Shown here piece by piece: positions 1-7,189 of a stretch of 9,974 nucleotides of DNA (position 1 is its first letter; the number at the start of each line of letters is the position of its first letter). Below the pieces are notes generated by a model. That model had not been told where the DNA came from. It worked only from the letters and a program-made list of their open reading frames with translations, and did not search any database. Source of the DNA: Nitrospirota bacterium (GTDB lineage Bacteria > Nitrospirota > Nitrospiria > Nitrospirales > Nitrospiraceae); assembly GCA_016195505.1 (NCBI GenBank), contig JACPZN010000115.1, positions 1 through 9,974 of the forward strand, given 5' to 3'. Made by a program: the position numbers and the translations under genes.

Positions 1-2191
1 AAAGCGGAGGCAGCGTCAACGTCAGCGAATGCGGGAGGTCGTGGCATGGACTCTCGACGGAATGAACGCCGCCGAAGTTCCCGACGTTGCTGCCGCCGTA
101 CATAATGGAGTCAGTGTTGATTACTTCTTGGTACCAACCGGCTTCGGGAACGCCGATGCGATAGCCGTGACGGGGAACGGGGGTGAAGTTGCAAACGCAG
201 ACAATGGCTGTGGCATTGGTCTTTGCTTTCCGGAGATAGACGATGACAGAATTATCGGCGTCGTTGAAGTCGATCCACTGAAATCCGCTCCAATCGAAGT
301 CCGCTTCATGTAAAGCCGGTTCCGCTCGGTACACCCGATTCAAATCACGAATCAGACGCTGAAGACCGCGGTGCGGTTCGAAGTCGCAGAGATGCCAATC
401 CAAGCTGGTGTCGTGATTCCATTCCCGCCACTGGCCGAACTCTCCCCCCATAAAGAGCATTTTCTTGCCGGGGTGGCTGTACATGTATCCGTGGAGCAGC
501 CGGAGATTCGCAAACCGCTGCCAGACGTCGCCGGGCATCTTGTCGAGCAAGGTGCGTTTGCCATGGACGACTTCGTCGTGTGAAAGGGCCAGCAGGAAGT
601 TCTCGGTGAAGGCGTAGAGCAATCCAAAAGTGATCTGGTTTTGGTGAAAGCGCCGATGAACCGGATCGTGCTCGAAGTAATCCAACATGTCGTGCATCCA
701 GCCCATGTTCCACTTGAACGTAAAGCCGAGCCCGCCTGTATAGGTGGGCCGTGAGACCCCGGGCCAGGAGGTGGATTCTTCGGCGATCGTGATCGCACCG
801 GGAAATTCGTGATGGACCAGGACATTGAGCTCTTTTAACAACGAGACGGCTCCGAGGTTTTCATTCCCGCCGAATTCGTTGGGAATCCACTCGCCGGCTT
901 TTCGTCCGTAGTCGAGATAGAGCATCGAGGCCACGGCATCCACGCGCAGGCCGTCGATATGGTACTTGTCCAACCAAAAGAGCGCGCTGTTGAGGAGAAA
1001 AGTGCGGACCTCCGGGCGATCGTAATTGAAGATACGGCTATGCCAATCGGGATGATGGCCGAGACGCGGGTCGGCATGATCGTACAGATGCGTGCCGTCG
1101 AATGTCGCCAACCCGTGGGGATCGTCCGGGAAATGCGCCGGAGCCCAGTCCATGATCACTCCCAGGCCCGCCTGGTGGGCTGCGTCCACAAAGGCCATGA
1201 AATCTTCGGGCGAACCGTACCGGCTAGTGGCGGCGAAATAGCCCGTTGCTTGATAGCCCCATGAACCGTCGAAAGGATGTTCGGTCACTGGCATCAGTTC
1301 GAGATGGGTATAGCCGAGATCCTTCGCATAAGGGATCAACTTCTGAACGAGTTCACGATACGTGAGCCAGCGGTTTCCCTCCTCCGGAACACGCATCCAG
1401 GATCCCAAATGGACTTCGTAGATGGAGAGGGGAGCGGCTAGAGGATTCCATTGCGATCGTGCAGTCATCCATGCGCGGTCGTGCCACGTGTACCGAGACA
1501 GATCTCGCACGACGGATGCGGTGCGTGGGCGGAGCTCGCTAGCCTGACCGTAGGGATCGGCCTTCACCAGCAGCGTCTCATGCTGCCGTGATCGGATCTC
1601 ATACTTGTAGAGGGTGCCTTCGGGCAGATCGGGAATAAACAGTTCCCAGAGTCCGGTAGCACCTCGATTAGTCATGGGGTGACAGCGTCCATCCCATCGA
1701 TTGAAGTCGCCGACGACGCTCACGCGGGAAGCGTTGGGAGCCCACACGACGAAATGAACGCCCGTGACATGCTCGACGGTCCGGACATGGGCGCCCAGGC
1801 TCTCATAGGCCTTGTAGAAGGTCCCTTCAGCAAACAGATGGAGTTCGAAATCCGTCAAGAGCGGCGGGAAGGCATAGGGATCGCGAGTTTCTGCTATGGT
1901 ACCGTCGAGCTGAGTTGTTCGCAACCGATATGACGGCATCTGCGTTTTGAAAGGGGTAAGGGCTTCGAACAGGCCGGCCTCGTGCAGACGCGTCATTCGC
2001 AGAACGGACCCCGAGGGTGTTGCCGGTATTACATCTGCCTGCGCCGCATAGGGAAGCCAGGCTCGAATGACGAGACAAGGCTTGCCGTCGATTGAGCTGG
2101 AGTGCGGGCCGAGCACGGATCGAGGATCCCAGTGTGTGCCTGCGATGAGGCGGTCGAGATCATCTTTCTGGAGCGTTGTCTGCGACAGCAT
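1..2191 (-). CDS. glgB: 1,4-alpha-glucan branching enzyme GlgB, 3' end cut by window edge
   Basis: Cytoplasmic GH13 enzyme that cuts an alpha-1,4 glucan chain and rejoins it by an alpha-1,6 bond, making the branches of glycogen. About 730 codons are open from ATG 2191 to the window edge with no stop. An N-terminal glycan-binding region is followed by a CBM48 module (WAPNASRV from residue 150, GDFNRWDG at 161-168), then the catalytic barrel: nucleophile Asp418 in DGLRVDAVASM, acid/base Glu471 in TIAEES, and Asp539 in LSHDEVVHGK. The spacings (53 and 121 residues) match E. coli GlgB (D405, E458, D526), so about ten residues should be missing beyond the edge. The start has a tandem Shine-Dalgarno (AGGATAGGAG) just upstream, and no in-frame ATG further out was adopted. 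Neighbours to the left are unseen. The permease gene diverges on the other side and has no obvious functional link. Confidence 0.97.
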   Translation of the reverse strand, partial: MLSQTTLQKDDLDRLIAGTHWDPRSVLGPHSSSIDGKPCLVIRAWLPYAAQADVIPATPSGSVLRMTRLHEAGLFEALTPFKTQMPSYRLRTTQLDGTIAETRDPYAFPPLLTDFELHLFAEGTFYKAYESLGAHVRTVEHVTGVHFVVWAPNASRVSVVGDFNRWDGRCHPMTNRGATGLWELFIPDLPEGTLYKYEIRSRQHETLLVKADPYGQASELRPRTASVVRDLSRYTWHDRAWMTARSQWNPLAAPLSIYEVHLGSWMRVPEEGNRWLTYRELVQKLIPYAKDLGYTHLELMPVTEHPFDGSWGYQATGYFAATSRYGSPEDFMAFVDAAHQAGLGVIMDWAPAHFPDDPHGLATFDGTHLYDHADPRLGHHPDWHSRIFNYDRPEVRTFLLNSALFWLDKYHIDGLRVDAVASMLYLDYGRKAGEWIPNEFGGNENLGAVSLLKELNVLVHHEFPGAITIAEESTSWPGVSRPTYTGGLGFTFKWNMGWMHDMLDYFEHDPVHRRFHQNQITFGLLYAFTENFLLALSHDEVVHGKRTLLDKMPGDVWQRFANLRLLHGYMYSHPGKKMLFMGGEFGQWREWNHDTSLDWHLCDFEPHRGLQRLIRDLNRVYRAEPALHEADFDWSGFQWIDFNDADNSVIVYLRKAKTNATAIVCVCNFTPVPRHGYRIGVPEAGWYQEVINTDSIMYGGSNVGNFGGVHSVESPCHDLPHSLTLTLPPL

Positions 2192-2227
2192 GACTCCTAT
2201 CCTAAAGCGAGTGGCGTAGATTGGGAA

Positions 2228-2243
2228 GGAGAAAATGTTCTCC
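2228..2243. repeat. Short perfect inverted repeat in the divergent glgB/permease intergenic region
   Basis: GGAGAA-AATG-TTCTCC, a perfect 6-bp dyad with a 4-base centre. It lies 37 bases upstream of glgB and about 44 bases before the putative permease -35 box. It could be an operator for either gene or a small hairpin in the glgB leader. A dyad this short could also arise by chance, so no regulator is assigned. Confidence 0.3.
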
Positions 2244-2286
2244 GCGGCGGGTCTGACACGAACTGCATCGCAAAAGACGACTCTCA

Positions 2287-2315
2287 TTGCATTGCTGCAG
2301 GGGTCTCCGGATAAT
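2287..2315 (+). promoter_or_regulatory. Putative sigma70 promoter of the permease gene
   Basis: TTGCAT at 2287-2292 and GATAAT at 2310-2315 are separated by exactly 17 bases, close to the TTGACA/TATAAT consensus. Transcription would begin near 2322, leaving a leader of about 45 bases before the ATG at 2368. An AGGAGG Shine-Dalgarno sits at 2356-2361, six bases before that ATG. No comparably good promoter was seen for the divergent glgB gene. Confidence 0.55.
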
Positions 2316-2367
2316 GCGTGAAAGATTCCGATCCACGCGTCATTTGTCAGACAACAGGAGGCGTTGA

Positions 2368-3708
2368 ATGTCTTCCGTGTCTCTGGCCCTCCTCATCTTC
2401 GGTCTGTGCTATCTGGTCATCATGACCGAGCGGATCCACAAGACGATCGTGGCGCTGTTCGGAGCGGCGGTGATGATCGGACTCGGTGTGGTGTCGCAAG
2501 ACGAGGCATTCTATTCCCATGAGTTCGGTGTCGACTACAACGTCGTGTTTCTGCTGATCGGGATGATGGTGATCATTAACATCGTTCGTGAGACCGGCCT
2601 CTTCGAGGTCTTGGCCATCTGGGCGGCGCAGCGAGCCGACGCGAAGCCGTTTCGTCTGCTGGTGTTGCTGGCCCTGTTGACGGCCGGGCTCTCGGCCATG
2701 CTCGATAACGTGACGACTGTGCTGCTCATGGCGCCCGTCACCTTGGCGATTACCAAACGATTGGAGCTTAATCCAGTTGCATATCTTCTCACTGAGGCGC
2801 TTGCGTCGAATATCGGCGGGACCGCGACGCTCGTCGGTGATCCGCCTAACATCATGATTGCCAGTAAGGCCGAATTGGGGTATCTCGATTTTCTGCTGGT
2901 CTTGGGTCCTATCGTGGTGGTGCTCATGGCCGTGTTTGTGGCTGCGCTGTGGGTCATCTTTGGACGAACAATGGCCGTGGCGCCGCATCTCCGATCGGCA
3001 GTGTTGTCATTGAGTTCACAGGAGGCTATTACAGATCGAGCGTTCTTGCACCGCTGCCTCTGGCTGCTCGGGATCGTCAATGTGGGGTTCTGTGTTCACT
3101 CGCTCATTCATCTTGAACCGGCCACGATTGCGCTCCTCGGAGCGAGTCTCTTCATGCTGATCGGTCATGCGAGACGGAAGCCGGAGGATGCGGAAGAGTT
3201 GTCGTATTTGACCGATGTCGAATGGAAAACCATCTTCTTTTTTATCGGGTTGTTTATATTGGTCGGTGGATTGGTCAAGGTCGGCGTGATTCGGTACCTG
3301 GCGGACCAGCTGGTGGCGCTGACGCGGGGGAATCTTGCGGGAGCGACGATGGCGGTGCTCTGGGGGTCGGCATTTCTCTCAGCCGCCGTGGACAACATAC
3401 CCTACGTCGCGGCGATGAACCCATTGATCGTGGATCTCGCCCGGTCGCTTCACCCCGAGATTTCCGATTATGCCACCTTGGTGCATCAGCCGGACATCAT
3501 CCCGCTGTGGTGGGCGCTGGCGCTCGGAGCTTGTCTGGGAGGAAACGGCACGATCATCGGGGCGAGCGCGAACGTCGTAATCGTGGATATCGCGCGCAAA
3601 GCCGGTTATCGGATTACCTTTGGGCAGTTCTTCAAATTCGGATTTCCGGTCATGGTTGGGTCAATTGTGCTCAGTACGTTTTATCTCTGGCTGGTGTTTC
3701 TGAGATGA
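2368..3708 (+). CDS. ArsB/NhaD-family (ion transporter superfamily) membrane permease
   Basis: A 446-residue polytopic inner-membrane protein, about the usual length for the ArsB/NhaD/CitMHS-type permeases. It has many hydrophobic segments and two pseudo-symmetric halves. Each half has an Asp-Asn motif in a membrane helix (DNVTTVLLMAP from 113, DNIPYVAAMNPLI from 342) followed by a Gly-rich hairpin motif (NIGGTATLVGDPPN at 148-161, GGNGTIIGASANVV at 391-404). This layout is characteristic of the family, whose members move arsenite/antimonite, sodium against protons, or organic anions. No ars regulator, arsenate reductase or sodium-related gene is adjacent, so the substrate is not assigned and an arsB name would be unjustified. 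The start is fixed by AGGAGG six bases upstream. It appears to be transcribed alone, from the promoter at 2287-2315. No good terminator was seen in the following 150 bases. Confidence 0.93.
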   Translation: MSSVSLALLIFGLCYLVIMTERIHKTIVALFGAAVMIGLGVVSQDEAFYSHEFGVDYNVVFLLIGMMVIINIVRETGLFEVLAIWAAQRADAKPFRLLVLLALLTAGLSAMLDNVTTVLLMAPVTLAITKRLELNPVAYLLTEALASNIGGTATLVGDPPNIMIASKAELGYLDFLLVLGPIVVVLMAVFVAALWVIFGRTMAVAPHLRSAVLSLSSQEAITDRAFLHRCLWLLGIVNVGFCVHSLIHLEPATIALLGASLFMLIGHARRKPEDAEELSYLTDVEWKTIFFFIGLFILVGGLVKVGVIRYLADQLVALTRGNLAGATMAVLWGSAFLSAAVDNIPYVAAMNPLIVDLARSLHPEISDYATLVHQPDIIPLWWALALGACLGGNGTIIGASANVVIVDIARKAGYRITFGQFFKFGFPVMVGSIVLSTFYLWLVFLR

Positions 3709-3803
3709 GTTGCCTCCTCAGGTTGGTCGACCGGGCAGCGTCAATATCTCGATTGATCGTGCCGGCCAAGATGGTGTCGTATTTTGAACACCTAATGCAT
3801 AAT

Positions 3804-3828
3804 GCAGCGGTGCGCCCGACAGGACTTG
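3804..3828 (-). repeat. Displaced copy of tRNA-Arg 3' end (candidate attachment-site remnant)
   Basis: Bases 3809-3828 (ggtgcgcccgacaggacttg) are identical, in the same orientation, to 7605-7624 in the tRNA-Arg gene. They cover the 3' half of the T arm, the acceptor 3' strand, the discriminator and two bases of CCA. A further gcag matches on the left with a one-base gap. Beyond 3828 the similarity stops, so this is not a decayed whole tRNA. A direct repeat of a tRNA 3' end downstream of the intact gene is what site-specific integration at tRNA genes leaves. The interval contains the four-gene cytochrome operon and no integrase. An attachment-site origin is an inference. Confidence 0.6.
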
Positions 3829-3905
3829 GATCCATACTGAAACAGTCCAGCGTCACATAACGTGGTCGAGGAAGAGAAAATAACACTCTGTTTCCTTCCA
3901 CTCTA

Positions 3906-4100
3906 TTACTCATCCTTGCACACCGGTCGCCATGGCGCGTTAGTCCAGTACCCTCTGACCAGATAATCACCAATCGTCTGATCAGCAGGCCGACAAATTT
4001 CTGGGTCTTTCATCATCTGCGCCGAATCCACCACCCAGAAGAACAGCTCACCGGGTAGCCCTATTACAAATCCCAATGCGGCAGCAGCGTAGAAAATCAT
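3906..4100 (-). CDS. Small 64-residue membrane or exported protein, function unknown
   Basis: I chose ATG 4100 because AGGAGG lies eight bases before it. An ATG at 4106 is only two bases from that site, and the longer 88-residue reading begins upstream of it, which would put the Shine-Dalgarno inside the coding sequence. The product starts with a hydrophobic stretch (MIFYAAAALGFVIGLPGELFFWVV, about residues 1-24) that is a membrane anchor or uncleaved signal. A polar tail follows with two cysteines (PEIC, PVCKDE) and aromatic residues (GYWTNAPWRP). No family is recognised. It is the last gene of the cytochrome operon, 90 bases after the SHOCT gene, and its strong ribosome binding site argues that it is translated. 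A role as a small accessory subunit is only a guess from position. Confidence 0.72.
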   Translation of the reverse strand: MIFYAAAALGFVIGLPGELFFWVVDSAQMMKDPEICRPADQTIGDYLVRGYWTNAPWRPVCKDE

Positions 4101-4150
4101 TGTCATCACCTCCTTCTTTTTCCCTCGCAACTCCTCCGTCGAGTTTCTGC

Positions 4151-4182
4151 ATCGCACGATATGACTCACCATGAAGTGCGAT
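4151..4182 (-). repeat. Intercistronic inverted repeat
   Basis: ATCGCAC at 4151-4157 pairs with GTGCGAT at 4176-4182, a 7-bp stem with an 18-base loop, just after the stop of the SHOCT gene on the transcribed minus strand. No run of U follows, so it is not a classic terminator. It could slow 3' decay or partly uncouple the last gene of the operon. Confidence 0.35.
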
Positions 4183-4190
4183 ACACTAGC

Positions 4191-5066
4191 TCAGAAGCGC
4201 TCGAGCACCTGTTGTTTCTTGGTGCGATATTCTTCGTCCGTGATCAGCCCTTGGGCCTCCAGCCTTTTCAGCACGCGGAGCCGTTCTTCGATGGATAAGG
4301 GGGAAGGGTCGATCTTGGGCGAGCGAGTTGACGATGGATTCACGGCCGTGGCTTCCTGAGAACCTGACGCTGCGACCGGTTCCCCTAAGAGGAGCGCCTG
4401 ATAGGCAATGCTCAGTTCAGTGGGACTGGAGAAGAGAAGGCTAGAAACGGCCTTGGGGCCTCGCACGGTCGTTTGATGGTTACCTGCGACCAGATCGTAT
4501 GCAGGGCCCGCGTCGGGACGTAGCGGGCGCTCCAACAGTAGCTGGCGTGTACTAGGCATGGTGACGACTTTCCGATAGTTGGCCAACACGATATGCAGCG
4601 AGGATCCATCGACATACCCTCCGCCGGTGGTGAGTTCCGAGAGTCCCTGCGAACCCGGTCGACTCAGTCCGAACACGACCCATTCGTCGTCTTGCGCGTG
4701 GGCAAACGCTTTACTCAACGTCACGCTGAGGTAGGCGATTTCTTCTTGGGTAAAGGCCGGCACCACCGGTCCAGGCGGCACCGGTAACAGCAGCCCTTCA
4801 GCCTGGCGCTGGACGTGCAATTCCTTGAGGATAGATGTCCAGTCCTCAGGGCTCAGAATAAACGGATGCGCGAACCGCTGGGTGCCCGCTGGTCGCGTGT
4901 CAGTCGTGACCGTTTGCAACCGGACAAAGCGATCCGCCTCCTCGCACTGGCCGCACGCGATCCTGGTTGCTGGGGCGGCAGCCACATAGGTACTCCCGAT
5001 CAGCAACAGCGATCCTGTGATCAGGCACGCACCGATGGAGACCTGTTTTCCCAGTGATGTCCGCAT
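4191..5066 (-). CDS. Exported protein with N-terminal CXXC and C-terminal SHOCT domain
   Basis: A 291-residue protein. Residues 1-31 form a Sec signal peptide (basic start, hydrophobic ITGSLLLIGSTYV, AAA end). The mature start carries CGQC at 38-41, with Glu rather than His next, so it is not a c-type heme site; a disulfide or metal role is possible. The centre (about 70-230) matches no family I can name; it has a conserved-looking stretch around EWVVFGLSRPG and HIVLANYRKVV. A Ser/Pro/Thr-rich linker leads to residues 258-291, a typical SHOCT short C-terminal domain (SIEERLRVLKRLEAQGLITD, then EEY), which often mediates oligomerisation. No lipobox is seen. The ATG follows GGAGGAAGG closely. 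It lies 72 bases after the heme-porin gene in the same direction, so it is probably an accessory of the same system. Confidence 0.85.
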   Translation of the reverse strand: MRTSLGKQVSIGACLITGSLLLIGSTYVAAAPATRIACGQCEEADRFVRLQTVTTDTRPAGTQRFAHPFILSPEDWTSILKELHVQRQAEGLLLPVPPGPVVPAFTQEEIAYLSVTLSKAFAHAQDDEWVVFGLSRPGSQGLSELTTGGGYVDGSSLHIVLANYRKVVTMPSTRQLLLERPLRPDAGPAYDLVAGNHQTTVRGPKAVSSLLFSSPTELSIAYQALLLGEPVAASGSQEATAVNPSSTRSPKIDPSPLSIEERLRVLKRLEAQGLITDEEYRTKKQQVLERF

Positions 5067-5138
5067 CCTTCCTCCACCCCTCGTCGAACTCGTGGCACCT
5101 TCTCCGCATCCGAATCACACGTCGATCGTCCGCGTGGC

Positions 5139-6599
5139 TTAATACGCGAAATCCAATCCCGTAAGCATTGTCTGGCCCAGCAAATCGCCGCCTCCTGCAC
5201 CGACACCATTCGCCCGGTAGGTGTTGTATTCGGCATGCAGGGCGATATCGGTCCGGCTGGACTGGTGGAGGTAATAGCGGGCCAGGAACGTATGGGAGTT
5301 GACGTTGTTGTAGTGCTTGGCGAAGGTCGGATCACCCTGGCGTTCGTTCCGAATTACATCATAGCGATAGGAGAGTAACCAGCCCGGCATCTCGACCACA
5401 GGGAGCAGAGTCGGGTGCCAATCCAATTCGACGAAGGCCCCGTTCCAAGAGGCGTTCTGCGCATTGACGATGCCTTGGGACACAAACAAGTTCTTGCTGT
5501 CGTTGCCATGCATCACCGCGCCAAAGAGGTTCCACTGCCCGTCGAAGGTGAGGCTTACGTCACCCCCGATGCGACTAAACGGTTGGCCGCTTCCTGCCAC
5601 CGCCTGGCAGGTCGGACAGGTGGCATTCACCACGGTAGGCGCCGTACCATAGGCACCAAAGATGCCGATCCGCTGGCCGGTCACCACGCCGTACCCTCCA
5701 AACGACTGCGTCATATGGCCATAGAAATTCACGTTGCGGCCGCCCGTGCCACAGGTGGTCCCTGCGGAGCATCCGCTGAGCGGGCCGGAAAACGCGTTCG
5801 TTGTCAGGGCCGCAAGGCTGTACCGGAAGTAGCCCGAGGTCGCGGACGTCTTCTTAATCCCGGTCACCTCAGCACCGGGCTGGTTTTCGCCGATCGCAAA
5901 GGAGTTTGGATTGAGATAGGAGCTTGTGGAGGTCCCGCTAATCGTGGCTGTGTAGGGTGTCCCGGGCAGATAGTGATACATGACGAACGGGGTGTTCAGG
6001 GTTGGGCTGCGCTTCTCGCTGAAGGGCACATCTAACTCGAATTTGCCGACCCGCAGATTGACCAGATAATCGCCGGGCTCACTCTTGACGCCCACGAACC
6101 GTTCCAGCCGCATGAGCCGGACAAAAGCCGACTCCAGATCGCTGTCACTGGCGCCGGTCCCGAATCCGGCACTGCCTAACCCCGGCGTAAACACGACCCC
6201 AAACGCAATATTGCGATCAAGGATCCCGAAACTTAAGATATCCAGACCGGTGAAGCCGAATCCGCCTGTCGTGATGCCCGTCCCATCAGTCCTGACACTT
6301 GCCCTTTGATACCCGACCGTCGTGCGGAATGAGAGGGGAAAGTAGCCCATGCTGATGCTTTCATGAGTCGGAATGTCCTGGTCTGCCCCCAACTGATAGC
6401 CCTGGTCCCGGAAGAGATTCCCGGTGTCGTTGAGTTTTGGGAACCCCGGCACGTGACAGACGTTACAAGAAAACCCGTACTTGCGGGCGAAGGCGGGAAT
6501 CGCATTGGCATTCTTGACCAGACAGCTCCATTCATAACTTATCAGCGCGATCAGCCCGACTAGCATAATGATGCCTTGCAGAGCGATATGTCTTTTCAT
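5139..6599 (-). CDS. Outer-membrane porin-cytochrome fusion, monoheme, Cyc2-like
   Basis: A 486-residue precursor. Residues 1-33 are a signal peptide ending ANA. The mature N terminus, IPAFARKYGFSCNVCH, holds one CXXCH heme site at 45-49, followed by GFPKLNDTGNLFRDQGYQLG. The remaining roughly 400 residues alternate polar and aromatic residues with Gly/Ser/Thr-rich loops and end in LTGLDFAY, a terminal aromatic residue as expected of an outer-membrane beta-barrel. This order and length match the Cyc2 plan, in which a small heme domain sits in a barrel and passes electrons across the outer membrane (iron oxidation in characterised members). The assignment rests on architecture and the FAR-x-G-x-x-C-x-x-C-H / FP-x-L-N pattern; iron as substrate is not shown. 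Four cysteines in the barrel (277, 283, 328, 331) are unusual and may form loop disulfides. A Shine-Dalgarno AAAGGAGA precedes the ATG by four bases. It follows the monoheme cytochrome gene by 107 bases. Confidence 0.87.
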   Translation of the reverse strand: MKRHIALQGIIMLVGLIALISYEWSCLVKNANAIPAFARKYGFSCNVCHVPGFPKLNDTGNLFRDQGYQLGADQDIPTHESISMGYFPLSFRTTVGYQRASVRTDGTGITTGGFGFTGLDILSFGILDRNIAFGVVFTPGLGSAGFGTGASDSDLESAFVRLMRLERFVGVKSEPGDYLVNLRVGKFELDVPFSEKRSPTLNTPFVMYHYLPGTPYTATISGTSTSSYLNPNSFAIGENQPGAEVTGIKKTSATSGYFRYSLAALTTNAFSGPLSGCSAGTTCGTGGRNVNFYGHMTQSFGGYGVVTGQRIGIFGAYGTAPTVVNATCPTCQAVAGSGQPFSRIGGDVSLTFDGQWNLFGAVMHGNDSKNLFVSQGIVNAQNASWNGAFVELDWHPTLLPVVEMPGWLLSYRYDVIRNERQGDPTFAKHYNNVNSHTFLARYYLHQSSRTDIALHAEYNTYRANGVGAGGGDLLGQTMLTGLDFAY

Positions 6600-6706
6600 A
6601 CCGTCTCCTTTCGGCTCGTGAATAGTGTTCGTTTGAACATGACAGACAGGTATAGAGGGTATTGTTCTGCGTAAAAGACCAGGAAGCCATCACCGGCCGC
6701 TTACTC

Positions 6707-7189
6707 TCACCCCTTGCAAAAGGTCCGCAGATACGCGACCACTTTCCATCCTTCCCCTTCGCTGAGGATATTGGGGATCAGGGCCTGCATGCCGGTCCCC
6801 GGGCTACCGTATTTGATGATCCAGAAGAGCTCGCCATCATCGCGCTCCTTTTGAAACGCACAATCCGTGAAGTTCCGCGGGGGATGAGCGGCCTGCATGT
6901 GGCTCGCAGGGCCATCCCCTTTTCCACTCACTCCGTGACAGAGAAAACACGCGCCTTTGCCTTCGTACAGAGTTTTTCCGGCTGCTACGATCTCTGCGGC
7001 GGCCGTTCGCGTGTCACCAAATGGCGCATGTAAGGCTTTGGCCTTATCCGAGTGAGCCGCAGGCACCCGGTCCTTTGTTGGTGGTGGAGACAATGGGACC
7101 CCCTCTGCGGTGCCTGAGAGCGGGACAGCGGCGAGCAACAACCCTACGACCATGAAGCCGTGAGCTACGTATCGGTCTTTCATCGTCAT
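6707..7189 (-). CDS. Periplasmic monoheme cytochrome c
   Basis: A 160-residue precursor. I chose ATG 7189, seven bases after AAAGGAGG; a longer reading from 7381 would add 64 residues without a signal and would put this ribosome site inside the gene. Residues 1-28 are a signal peptide (FMVVGLLLAAVPLSGTA). A Pro-rich linker (about 31-45) leads to a class I cytochrome c fold: AGKTLYEGKGACFLCHG with heme-binding CXXCH at 81-85, GKGDGP, PRNFTD, DGELFWIIKYG, then SPGTGM with Met134 as the likely sixth iron ligand, and a final helix GWKVVAYLRTF. Two further cysteines (110 and 158) could form a disulfide. It is the first gene of the four-gene operon and is a natural electron partner for the following heme-porin, by position. 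Confidence 0.92.
   Translation of the reverse strand: MTMKDRYVAHGFMVVGLLLAAVPLSGTAEGVPLSPPPTKDRVPAAHSDKAKALHAPFGDTRTAAAEIVAAGKTLYEGKGACFLCHGVSGKGDGPASHMQAAHPPRNFTDCAFQKERDDGELFWIIKYGSPGTGMQALIPNILSEGEGWKVVAYLRTFCKG

Noticed and set aside
352..1077. Separate minus-strand frames at 352-825 and 835-1077
   Set aside because: They are alternate frames inside glgB, whose own frame is open across the whole stretch with all catalytic motifs.
2347..2988. Minus-strand 213-residue open frame, His/Arg/Asp-rich
   Set aside because: It lies antisense to the permease gene, whose membrane motifs are clear. The composition is what the complement of membrane-protein codons gives.
3222..3860. Plus-strand 212-residue frame overlapping the permease end, as a possible frameshift product
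   Set aside because: The permease frame is intact to its own stop at 3708 with family motifs up to residue 404. The other frame is a shadow.
3870..3899. Weak hairpin (GGAAG with CTTCC) after the 64-residue gene as operon terminator
   Set aside because: The stem is short, AT-rich and interrupted. It is too weak to call.
3829..3905. Possible decayed complete tRNA next to the 20-base repeat
   Set aside because: Sequence beyond the 20 bases shows no anticodon arm, D arm or acceptor 5' strand resembling the tRNA-Arg gene.
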